A stretch of DNA of 64,000 bases, from the NCBI GenBank assembly GCA_964017065.1, contig OZ024783.1, positions 10,320,885-10,384,884 of the forward strand, read 5' to 3'. The stretch comes from Haliclona indistincta. Lineage: Eukaryota; Porifera; Demospongiae; Haplosclerida; Chalinidae. Below are positions 25,435 to 34,285 of this stretch, one piece after another (position 1 is the stretch's first letter; each line of letters starts with the position of its first letter). The position numbers and the translations under genes were made by a program. The notes beneath the pieces were generated by a model, which was not told the origin of the DNA, ran no database searches, and saw only the letters and a list, made by a program, of their open reading frames with translations.

Positions 25435-26319
25435 ATGGAGATAAGAGGACAGAACTACGGCTTCTACTTCATAATAGAATACTTGCCGCCAATGATACTT
25501 TTTGTTTTGTGCACGGCACTATCGCTCCTTTTTATTCCAGTACAACTTCTGCTCAATCGATCTCCCAAACTTAAAAGGTATTTCAAGACTCAATTATTGA
25601 TAAAGCATATTTTCAGCACAATGCTGAATAATTACATCGATAAGTCTGGTAAACAAATCTGCACTATATTGAACTACAAAGTTCCAGAGAGGTACAAAGT
25701 CATGATGTTGGCTATGATGTTTTCTATGGCAGGAGCTGGAGGACTGATATTTTGGGATATTTTTGTGTTTGAAGATTCATACACTTGTAGCACTGATCCA
25801 GACCTAGCTTGCTTTCCAGCATATCCTAGTATAACCACTCCACGCTTGGACTGCTCTAACACAAGCTATTTAGAAGACAACAACATCACCTCCGTCATCT
25901 GCTACAGGTCTGTGTTCAAACAAGGCCAAGCCACTGGAGGTGCACTTGGTACAATAGCAATGAATGCTCTCTACATTACGTTCATCACTGTGCTCCTTCT
26001 TAAAGTGTCTAATGGAAGTGAATGGAACAAGCGTCGTGCAGTGCTCACTATAGCTATACAGATCACTATAGTAGTGATAACACTAGTCTTCATAGTTTTA
26101 ACATGTTTTATTCCAGCACCAGTAACCTCTACTCTTGAAAAACGACACATTTTTCTCATGGCAAGTCTATCTTTTCACTATACAATATTGTATAGTACTG
26201 TGCTCTTTCCTTGGTGGTCTTTCAGTACAATAAATGACAAAGATGACAACAAGGTGAATGATAAAGAGGAGAGCAATGGAGAGTATAGAAGAGTAAGAGG
26301 AACATCAATACCAATATGA
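25435..26319 (+). CDS. 5-TM four-cysteine-loop family protein
   Basis: Single-exon frame of 294 codons. The ATG in ACAATGGAG was chosen because it aligns with MEATGQ of other members. The N-terminus is short (~16 aa), followed by TM1 (LPPMILFVLCTALSLLFIPV), a basic loop (NRSPKLKRYFK), a conserved NYKVPERYKVM segment and TM2. The loop has STDPDLACFP and LDCSNTSYLEDNNITSVICYR. Then TM3 starts at GQATGGALG, TM4 follows KRRAVLTIAIQ, TM5 ends FPWWSF, and an acidic tail ends VRGTSIPI. Basic charges predict N-out/C-in. Its flanks match those of the minus-strand paralogue at 51.6-52.4 kb. Function unknown. Confidence 0.85.
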   Translation: MEIRGQNYGFYFIIEYLPPMILFVLCTALSLLFIPVQLLLNRSPKLKRYFKTQLLIKHIFSTMLNNYIDKSGKQICTILNYKVPERYKVMMLAMMFSMAGAGGLIFWDIFVFEDSYTCSTDPDLACFPAYPSITTPRLDCSNTSYLEDNNITSVICYRSVFKQGQATGGALGTIAMNALYITFITVLLLKVSNGSEWNKRRAVLTIAIQITIVVITLVFIVLTCFIPAPVTSTLEKRHIFLMASLSFHYTILYSTVLFPWWSFSTINDKDDNKVNDKEESNGEYRRVRGTSIPI

Positions 26320-27246
26320 GTCCGAGAAAATGCACAAAGTGTAGCAAAAGTGATACATACATGGTACATGTTACCCACATACCTGTACTTGATGTTTTTG
26401 TTGAAATAATTGTGTATACTTCACTCATTGACTTCTTGCATGTTGCTGACATAATTATTGTAATTAAAAATATTCTTTCGGTATAATTATTTTATTGTAT
26501 CACGTGATTCTGTCTGCCTCGTGCTATATTATAATCATATTTCAATCAGCTGAGCTGCCTTGTGGTGTACCCACTTGATATAACGCGCAATCTCAACAGT
26601 TTTATGACAAGATATGTATATAAAAAGTGGAATTTCAAGTAATATTATGATTATTAACATATTAACTCTGTAAATGGCGATGTATTGAGGTAGCCAAGGT
26701 TCTGCTTGTACATTTATCCTTTTGTAAATGCTAAATAAAAGTCATGGTTCTGAAACTGAAACGTACATTAAAAAGCCAAAATAGCGACCCACTATTGTTG
26801 TGGTGATCTACTACTTACAGCTAATAATTATAGAAAGCACGTCAATGTTATTTATTGCCCATAATGGTTCAAGAGGGCAATAGTAAACTATTCCATTTAG
26901 TTATGTATAGAGCTTGTGTTGTACACAAACCAGTATCAGATATATTCAAGCAATACTAAATGATATTTGGGAAAAACTTTCACTTTTATATTCCATACTA
27001 TTGTGCAATGGTTAATACTTCTATTGTACACAGACAGTATGTGAATTGCTAGTTTGTATCAACTAAGTCACAATGTTATAACTTGTTTATCATAGCAATG
27101 TATTCTTTATACTGAAAGTATTATACATCACAGTAAAATGTCAAAGAAAATGTACAGGAAGAGTTAAGTCAAATAATCAACAAACTGACAGTACAGCCAT
27201 ACTGACAGCTAGCACTGAGACACAAATTGCGCTCTTCACAAGAACA
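26320..27246. other. Intergenic between 5-TM genes
   Basis: No gene. Sequence at 26380-26600 is the reverse complement of 51175-51380, the shared 3' flank of the inverted paralogue. Near 27070-27110 it contains part of an upstream block shared with other family members (ATGTTATAACTTG, ATTCTTTATACTGAAAGT). Confidence 0.6.
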
Positions 27247-28140
27247 ATGGAGGCAACAGGACAGACCTACAGCTACTACTTCACTAGAGAGTTCTTGCCG
27301 CCATTAATCCTCTTTGTCTTGTACACAGCACTATCGCTCCTTCTTATTCCAGTACAACTTATGCTCAATCGATGCCCTAGACTTAAAAGGTATTTTAAGA
27401 CTCAGTTCTTGATAAAGCAAGTTTTCAACACTTTGTTGAATAAATCAACAGACAAGAATGGAAAAACGATTTACATTATAATGAAATACAGAGTTCCAGC
27501 GAGACACAAGGTCATGATGTTGGCTATGGCACTTTCTATGTTAGGAGCTGGAGGAGTGACATTTTGTGATATTTATCTATTTGAAGATTCATACATCTGC
27601 AGCACTGATCCAAATTTGGCTTGCTTTCCTGCATATCCTAACTTGACCACTTCACGCTTGGACTGCTCTGACACAAGCTATTTGGAAAACAACAACATCA
27701 CCTCCGTCATCTGCTACAGGCCTGTGTTCAAACTAGGCCAAGCCACTGGAGGTGCACTTGGTATAATAACAACGTATGTTCTCTATATTATGTTCATTAC
27801 TGTGCTCCTTCTTAAAGTTTCCAATGGAAGCAGACTTACCAAGCGTCGTGCAGTGCTCACTATAGCTATACAGATCACTATAGTAGCGATAACACTAGTC
27901 ACAGCTGGTTCAACATTATCTCTTCCAGCACCAATATCCTCTACTAATGAAAAACGAGTATTTTCATTCATGACATATGGATCCTTTTACTATAATATAT
28001 TGTACAGTACCGTGCTCTTTCCTTGGTGGTCTTTTAGAAAAATAAACGGCAAAGAAGATGACAACAAGGAGAATGACAAAGAAGATGATGACGGCAATGG
28101 AGAGTATAGAAGAATAAGAGGAACATCAATACCGATATGA
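27247..28140 (+). CDS. 5-TM four-cysteine-loop family protein (reference member)
   Basis: 297 codons, one exon, good ATG (MEATGQTYSYYFTRE). Approximate hydrophobic helices: 17-39, 87-107, 164-190, 201-221 and 240-262. The loop between helices 2 and 3 holds Cys118, Cys126, Cys140 and Cys156, with N-glycosylation sites at N132 (NLT) and N150 (NIT). The 41-86 loop is strongly basic, so the N-terminus and the Cys loop should be outside and the Asp/Glu/Asn-rich tail (EDDNKENDKEDDDG) inside. There is no cleavable signal peptide and no known domain. The glycosylated disulphide loop suggests a surface receptor or channel subunit, but that is only inference. Confidence 0.85.
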   Translation: MEATGQTYSYYFTREFLPPLILFVLYTALSLLLIPVQLMLNRCPRLKRYFKTQFLIKQVFNTLLNKSTDKNGKTIYIIMKYRVPARHKVMMLAMALSMLGAGGVTFCDIYLFEDSYICSTDPNLACFPAYPNLTTSRLDCSDTSYLENNNITSVICYRPVFKLGQATGGALGIITTYVLYIMFITVLLLKVSNGSRLTKRRAVLTIAIQITIVAITLVTAGSTLSLPAPISSTNEKRVFSFMTYGSFYYNILYSTVLFPWWSFRKINGKEDDNKENDKEDDDGNGEYRRIRGTSIPI

Positions 28141-28995
28141 TTTAAAGATGGACTGTACATGTACTTTTGTCCGTTGTGGTCTGTACTATGTCTCATGTAG
28201 TAGAAATAACCTGTTGCACAAAGTGCCTGTATCAATGCTCACATCTGCTGTATAGCAAGACCACAGTGACATGCATGTGATGCATAGTTGTGTTTGATGA
28301 TGTTTTATAACAAGCAAGCGCATGTATGCCGTAAAAGACATTATTGTAAAGCAAATGGAGCTAATGTAAGTAGTCTATTAAGCTGTACCATAATAATAAA
28401 CAATGGAAAGAGGCAAAAACAAAATAAACAAGGAAATAAAAGAAAAAGGAGAAAAAGAAAAGAATAAACAGTGAACTAGGTATTGTACAGTTCGGGAAGA
28501 CCATACCCATCAGTCATCTGAGTGACATATCTCTATTTAGTCCTGGATCCACGCAAGCATAGGATTGTGGCTGCTTTACTGGCTCTAGGCTGGTATTGAC
28601 AGAGAGTCCATAATTATGTTCAGCCACTGATGTAGGGATACATGGTCTATTATCTAGTTAATCATGTTACCATTTCTTGTTGGTTTACATTGTGGACCAA
28701 TGGTAAATTTCTTCATCCTTTTGATTTCGATATAAATCTTTTAAATTTTCACTTTAAGACACATAAAGATTCGTCTATGGTATTTGAGTAACACACTTCA
28801 TCAGGTCACGAGTGCCTACAGCAACTATGTCATAATGTTATGTAACACGTTGTTCATTAGCAGTTTATTCTTTAATACTGAAAGTAAATAGAACTGCAGG
28901 AAAGATCAAATTTGAACAACTAAGTAGACAGTAGCAACAACAGTTCAACGAGAGTGATCAGACTTGTGTATCCACTAAGAAGAATATCCATTATT
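28141..28995. other. Intergenic between 5-TM genes
   Basis: Contains an A/G-rich stretch (about 28385-28470). At 28795-28890 lies an upstream block shared with other members (CAACTATGTCATAATGTTATG ... TTTATTCTTTAATACTGAAAGT). No gene was seen. Confidence 0.5.
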
Positions 28996-29889
28996 ATGAA
29001 CAACCCAATGGACGTAACAGGACAAATTTATGGCTACTACTACACAAGAAGGTACTTGCCAACTCTGATCTTTTCTCTCTTTTGTGTGGCACTATCGCTA
29101 CTTCTTATTCCAGTGCAACTCTTGCTCAAACAAAGCCCTATACTAAAGCGCTATTTCAAGACAGAATTCTTCATAAAGCTTGTTTTCAGCACTATGCTGA
29201 ACAAACACAGAGATAGAAATGGAAAAACGTTTTATACTATATTGGACTATAAAGTTCCAAAGAGATACAAGGTCATGATGTTGGCTACAGCACTTTCCCT
29301 GATAGGAGTTGCAGGAGGGTTGTTTTGGCATCAATTTATATTTGAAAATTCTCATATTATTTGTAGCACTGATGCAGACTTGGCTTGCTTTCCTGCACAA
29401 CCAAATCTGACCACTCCACGCTTGGACTGCTCTGACACAAGCTATTTGGAAGAGCAGAACATCACCTCCGTCATCTGCTATAGATATGCATACAATCTAG
29501 GCAAAGCCGTCGGAGCTGCACTTGGTTTAACAGCAGTCAATGTACTGTTTACTATTATCATCAATTTGCTTCTTCTCAAAGTGTCTAACGGAAGTGAATG
29601 GACCAAGTGTCGTGCAGTGCTTACTGTAGCCATTCAGCTTACTACAGTAACAATACTGGCAGCGAGCATAGCCCTTTTATCATACCTTATACTAAAAAGC
29701 AAGTCAGAAACTATACAATTGGTGATTGGTATTACGATACATATTTGCTTGCTTTATACGCTAGTATACAGTACAGTGCTCTTTCCATGGTGGTCTTTTA
29801 AAAATATAAAAAACATTGAGGAAGAACAAAATGAACAGGAGAGCAATGGAGAGTATAAAAGAGTAAGAGGAACATCAATACCAATATGA
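28996..29889 (+). CDS. 5-TM four-cysteine-loop family protein
   Basis: 297 codons from the first in-frame ATG (MNNPMDVTGQ). A second ATG twelve bases later (29008) aligns with the usual family start and may be the true one. It has all family blocks: TM1, LKRYFKTEFFIKLVFSTMLN, DYKVPKRYKVM and TM2, then a loop with one extra residue (HIICSTDADLACFP). LDCSDTSYLEEQNITSVICYR, three further helices, FPWWSF and the tail VRGTSIPI follow. The sequence around its stop and 3' flank is repeated at 43.15-43.43 kb. Confidence 0.85.
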   Translation: MNNPMDVTGQIYGYYYTRRYLPTLIFSLFCVALSLLLIPVQLLLKQSPILKRYFKTEFFIKLVFSTMLNKHRDRNGKTFYTILDYKVPKRYKVMMLATALSLIGVAGGLFWHQFIFENSHIICSTDADLACFPAQPNLTTPRLDCSDTSYLEEQNITSVICYRYAYNLGKAVGAALGLTAVNVLFTIIINLLLLKVSNGSEWTKCRAVLTVAIQLTTVTILAASIALLSYLILKSKSETIQLVIGITIHICLLYTLVYSTVLFPWWSFKNIKNIEEEQNEQESNGEYKRVRGTSIPI

Positions 29890-30039
29890 GTCAGAACGCT
29901 TTTATTACACATTGCATCTTAGCAGTCAAACTTTTGATTATTTGAGTCATTGTTTATAATTTGATATCCTGTTACTACAATTAGCAATGCAATTCAAAAA
30001 ACACGCAATGTGTCAGATTACTATAACTACTGTATATCT
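29890..30039. repeat. 3' flank shared with 43.2-43.4 kb
   Basis: AGTCAGAACGCTTTTATTAC and the following sequence recur at 43207-43430, just after a 5-TM C-terminal remnant. This marks an old duplication of the gene-end/FReD-like neighbourhood. Confidence 0.6.
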
Positions 30040-30342
30040 GACAAAATGGCAGTGGAATTGGTGGAGGTTGATAAGGTCTTGTGGAACCAGGGCAGTCCAG
30101 TGTGGTTACAGCAAGGTCCCTCAACTCCTCCACACTGCATACTATCCCAGAGAGCATCGTTAGTGTACCAAATCGGTTCTTCACGAAGAGCACTAGCCTC
30201 ACAGTAGTAGTCACTGCCCACAAACCCAGGAAGGGTGTTCACGTCTGTAATAGCATTGCATGGACAGCTGAATAAATTTTCTGGAGCATTTTCAATCTCA
30301 ACAAATCCAGCAGCATAGGTCCATATGTGAGTAGGTGGTGTA
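30040..30342 (-). pseudogene. FReD-like (fibrinogen-related) gene fragment
   Basis: The minus strand encodes the C-terminal part of the protein at 43.57-44.54 kb: HIWTYAAGFVEIENAPENLF, CPCN, LPGFVGSDYYCEASA, CGGVEGPCCNHTGLPWFHKT. Only about 100 codons are present and the N-terminal half is missing. It is inverted relative to the neighbouring shared flank, so it is a rearranged relic. Confidence 0.7.
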
Positions 30343-30498
30343 CCACCTACTCACCAGCCTCACACTCACTAGCCTCTAGCATAGGTTATAATTTTCAAAC
30401 ATTTTAATTCACTAGTCTAGCTAACCACTAACCAAACAGAAGACAACTAAACAACTATTAAACAGAAATGTTCACATGCATGCAGTTTATTTAATCCT

Positions 30499-30924
30499 TC
30501 ATTGATCAGCAGTTGCAGGAGCAACTTGATTGTTTGGACAACAAAACATTTTCTTGCACATGGTCTTGATCGCAACTTGAACTGGTTTGAGTAAAATTAT
30601 AGTCACAATTGGTGTCACAGTAGCAGATTTAGCACAATACGGCGAAAAATGTAATTGAAGATTAGATTTCTGAAATAAACGAAACAACGAAATTAAAAAT
30701 ACCGGAGATGATCGACAAGATTGAAGAAATACCGAAATATACCAATACTTTGGTGACTGTCTTCTTGATGGCTGTGTATTCATTTTTTTGATGTACACAA
30801 CAGTGAGTATACTGCAGACGAGTTGAAAGATTAACAGTATGACTGCAATGAAAAATTGAACTGCGCCCAATATTGTAAACAAAATAAGAAAATTCTTATC
30901 AACTGTACACAGACCTCTTATATT
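30499..30924 (-). pseudogene. Rhodopsin-like GPCR gene, 3' half (TM5-TM7), separated by a transposon
   Basis: Starting at the target-site duplication (30920-30924), the frame reads IRGLCTVDKNF, then TM5 (GAVQFFIAVILLIFQLVCSI), a basic third intracellular loop (KKMNTQPSRRQS), a hydrophobic TM6 region and TM7 (TPIVTIILLKPVQVAIK). A palmitoylation-like CKKMFCC tail follows. The Cys after IRGL fits the extracellular-loop-2 cysteine. The matching 5' half lies 11.6 kb away at 42.5-42.98 kb on the same strand, and the two join in frame through one copy of the target duplication. The gene is therefore disrupted here but otherwise open. Confidence 0.75.
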
Positions 30925-31147
30925 AGTCAGGTGGCTTATTGTTACGAAGTGGATAAAAGTGCCATTTTTGGCATGAAGATTGCTTATGATGTAATAGTGA
31001 ATATTAGCCGAGGAGCCCTCGAAAAAAATTTTTCAATGATTATAAAATTTCAATATGGCCGCTAATATCGGGCTAACAATGTTCATAGTGTTAAAAAGTG
31101 TGTGTAATTTGTTCAATTTGATTTTAAGATAATATAATGAGGGTAAA

Positions 31148-31981
31148 CTATGAGTCCAAGTCAGGATTAGCATTGCATTTGCATCCACAGAGTGGTGAAC
31201 ACCTAAGATTGTTCTTGACACACTTGCATCTTGTACAAGTTCGTTTGCAGGAACATTTAATCAGCTCACTGCATGCTCTTGAAACCTCTGGAATAGTGAT
31301 CCACACTGGAATCCAATGACCTGACTCCTTAGTCCAACCAAATTGTTCTGGAGAAGGAATTGTTGGCTGTGCTTGAGTGCAGGTTGTCCATATTCCAGCT
31401 TGATATAGTGCTCGATGAGTGTGCTGTAGCAGGGCATCTTGTGTGGGTGGTATTTTGTCCATCGATTTTTTTTTTTGGCAGAAAATTTCTTTCCTTGCTT
31501 CATTAACAGAGGTAAGATGGCTTGTCCTGTCGTACATAATGACAACCAGTCGCTCTATCTTCATGAAGTGACTACTGTATGCCTTCAAGTGCTCAAAAGG
31601 ATGATCAGCAAGGTACACTAAAGTATCAGTGATCTGTTCATAGGCTTGCCAAGCTGACTTCTTGCCTTTTCCCTTAAAAACTGAAACAGTGTCACAACCA
31701 GTCATGGCATGGAATATTGGTAGGGCTCTTGATTTAGCTTCGCCAAGGCTGGAACAGACAGCATTGATGCTGTAATAGCGAAAACTTTTGCCTGTACCAA
31801 AAGGAACCCAAATATCAAGGTCTGGTTGTGCCTTAACTAGGCTGAAGTATGCCCCCACAAGAATAGTGACAACATTGGTGTCTACTGTGCGTACTTGGAT
31901 GATTTTCATGCCTTGCTCCAGAGCATGCAGAATGTGCACAACAATTCTTGTATCAGCTTTCTCGTGGTTGCATTTTGACAT
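31148..31981 (-). CDS. Transposon-associated 'HEEADTR' protein with C-terminal CXC cysteine cluster (inverted copy)
   Basis: 277 codons from an ATG. It contains NHEKADTRIVVHILHALEQG, TVDTNVVTILVGAYFSL, HAMTGCDTVSVFKGKGKKS and a C-terminal cysteine cluster (SCKRTCTRCKCVKNNLRCSPLCGCKCN) like tesmin/TSO1 CXC motifs. The acidic residues in ADTR, DTN and GCDT suggest a metal-dependent PIN/FEN-like nuclease fold; that is an inference. I recall similar proteins as repeated, mobile-element-linked genes in invertebrates. This arm is uninterrupted over the region where the other arm is frameshifted, but it lacks the N-terminal part because the palindrome ends. Confidence 0.6.
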   Translation of the reverse strand: MSKCNHEKADTRIVVHILHALEQGMKIIQVRTVDTNVVTILVGAYFSLVKAQPDLDIWVPFGTGKSFRYYSINAVCSSLGEAKSRALPIFHAMTGCDTVSVFKGKGKKSAWQAYEQITDTLVYLADHPFEHLKAYSSHFMKIERLVVIMYDRTSHLTSVNEARKEIFCQKKKSMDKIPPTQDALLQHTHRALYQAGIWTTCTQAQPTIPSPEQFGWTKESGHWIPVWITIPEVSRACSELIKCSCKRTCTRCKCVKNNLRCSPLCGCKCNANPDLDS

Positions 31982-32171
31982 CTGACCTCTTATTTCACCA
32001 CTGGATTTAACAGATTCACCTGATGTAATGTATTGCTCTTCTCAGATGAACACTCAAACTCGACAACTCTTGATGTTAGAAATGAAAACAATTCCACTTT
32101 GTTCATTGAATCACGCAAGAAATCCATCCAGTTGGTAGGCAATTTGGTAAGAGTTGATACTTTCCTGCGTA

Positions 32172-33325
32172 ACTGCAGGTGCCAAAACTTTCATTGAATA
32201 TGCCGATAATAATTTCATCCCTTACTTATCTAAGCAACTACGTGTTGCTAATAGGCTGGATGTAGTGTGACAAAAGGGGAAGGGTGTACGCAGGAAAGTA
32301 TCAGCTCTTACCAAATTGCCTACCAACTGGATGGATTTCTTGCGTGATTCAATGAACAAAGTGGAATTGTTTTCATTTCTAACATCAAGAGTTGTCGAGT
32401 TTGAGTGTTCATCTGAGAAGAGCATTATACATTACATCAGGTGAATCTGTTAAATCCAGTGGTGAAATAAGAGGTCAGATGTCAAAATGCAACCACGAGG
32501 AAGCTGATACAAGAATTGTTGTGCCCATTCTGCATGCTCTGGAGCAAGGCATGAAAATCATCCAAGTATGCACAGTAGACACCAATGTTGTCACTATTCT
32601 TGTGGGGGCATACTTCAGCCTAGTTAAGGCACAACCAGACCTTGATATTTGGGTTCCTTTTGGTACTGTACAGGCAAAAGTTTTCGCTATTACAGCATCA
32701 ATGCTGTCTGTTCCAGCCTTGGCGAAGCTAAATCAAGAGCCCTACTAATATTCCATGCCATGACTGGTTGTGACACTGATTCAGTTTTTAAGGGCAAAGG
32801 CAAGAAGTCAGCTTGGCAAGCTTGGCAAGCCTATGAACAGATCACTGATACTTTAGTGTACCTTGCTGATCATCTTTTTGAGCACTTGAAGGCAAACAGT
32901 AGTCACTTCATGAAGATAGAGCGACTGATTGTCATTATGTACGACAGGACAAGCCATCTTACCTCTGTTAATGAAGCAAGGAAAGGAATTTTCTGCCAAA
33001 AAAACAATCGATGGACAAAATACCACCCACACAAGATGCCCTGCTACAGCACACTCATCGAGCACTATATCAAGCTGGAATATGGACAACCTGCACTCAA
33101 GCACAGCCAACAATTCCTTCTCCAGAACAATTTGGTTGGACTAAGGAGTCAGGTCATTGGATTCCAGTGTGGATCACTATTCCAGAGGTTTCAAGAGCAT
33201 GCAGTGAGCTGATTAAATGTTCCTGCAAACGAACTTGTACAAGATGCAAGTGTGTCAAGAACAATCTTAGGTGTTCACCACTCTGTGGATGCAAGTGCAA
33301 TGCTAATCCTGACTTGGACTCATAG
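32172..33325 (+). pseudogene. Transposon-associated 'HEEADTR'/CXC gene (original-order copy, broken)
   Basis: The spacer encodes TFIEYADNNFIPYLSKQLRV and leads through an in-frame TGA (near 32270) into the arm. There it reads VRRKVSALTKLPTNWMDFLR and NHEEADTRIVVPILHALEQG. A 4-nt insertion (TGTA) near 32665 shifts the frame relative to the other arm (VPFGTGKSF). A 6-nt in-frame tandem duplication of the WQA segment follows. The CXC cluster at the end is intact. Two disabling lesions make this copy non-functional. Confidence 0.65.
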
Positions 33326-34285
33326 TTTACCCTCATTATGCCTCGGTGGGCGGAGCCACGAGGCATACAGTAGTCGTGGTGTCATTCTGTCAGTCAGTCA
33401 GTCAGTCAGTCATTCCGTCGCAACGATTTCTCGTAGCTCGCTGAAAACCAATCGCTGAAACAAGCAACACGGGTAGAAATCGATACTTGCTCGGATTTGA
33501 ATTTTCAGAAGTTTGATTTTAAAGCTTGGTGCGTAAGTTACCGCGTGAATTGCTCACGGCTGGCTTAGGTTTGTAGCGCACGCTGTAAGTTAAGCTCTGA
33601 AACTAGCAATGCAAGTAGTACACGGTATTATCTCGCTCTAGAACATGTGAAAACTTTATACGAAGCTTTGTTCGTGAGTTATGGCGCAATTTGCTCACCG
33701 GCTCGCCATCGGAGCTGTTGCTGGCGATCTGGAAAGGCAAAGCTATCCACAGTTGACTACCTAGGAGCTTATAGGTTAGAATTTCACTACAGGATAGCAG
33801 CACAGGTCCAGAGAAATTGTGTGAGCAAGCTATGGACGCTATCTAGTATGCATTGGCTGTATTGAACATTGTAGACACGCCCAGTTGAATTGTGGTCAGC
33901 ACTGATTGGCTTCTGATTGCATAACTAAAGCACTGCATTGTGCAGGAATCCTGTATACATGCATCTGCAGTTGCTGTGTTTGTGGAATGGTGGATTGTGA
34001 GTTTGTGAACAGCATGGAAGGTGATCTGGTTTAACAGATGCAAAAGGCAGCTCGTGAAGAGCTGCAAGACTTGCTAGCAACCGTGTGCTGTTGCCGCCAC
34101 GCCCCAGACAACGTACACGCCCTTATTTTCATTGTGAAAGCACGTGGATTGTTCAGAGAGTTTATTATTGTACTGTTTTCGAAGCAAACTGAACTGCAGT
34201 GCGAATCAAGCTATATTGTCAGTGGCTGTTTTGATTTGGTGGTCATAATAAGGACTTCAAGTTCATCACACTCCGGTCGATCAAG

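Larger units (their letters stand above)
31056..33332. repeat. Kilobase palindrome inside the transposon
   Basis: The left arm (about 31056-32171) is mirrored by the right arm (about 32287-33332, continuing after the Helentron at 42121-42210). They are separated by a ~115-nt unique spacer (32172-32286). The spacer reads in frame into the right-arm gene, so the right arm keeps the original order and the left arm is the inverted copy. Confidence 0.85.

Noticed and set aside
30001..30275. Plus-strand short frames near 30.1 kb
   Set aside because: They are the antisense of the FReD-like fragment, which is recognisable only on the minus strand.
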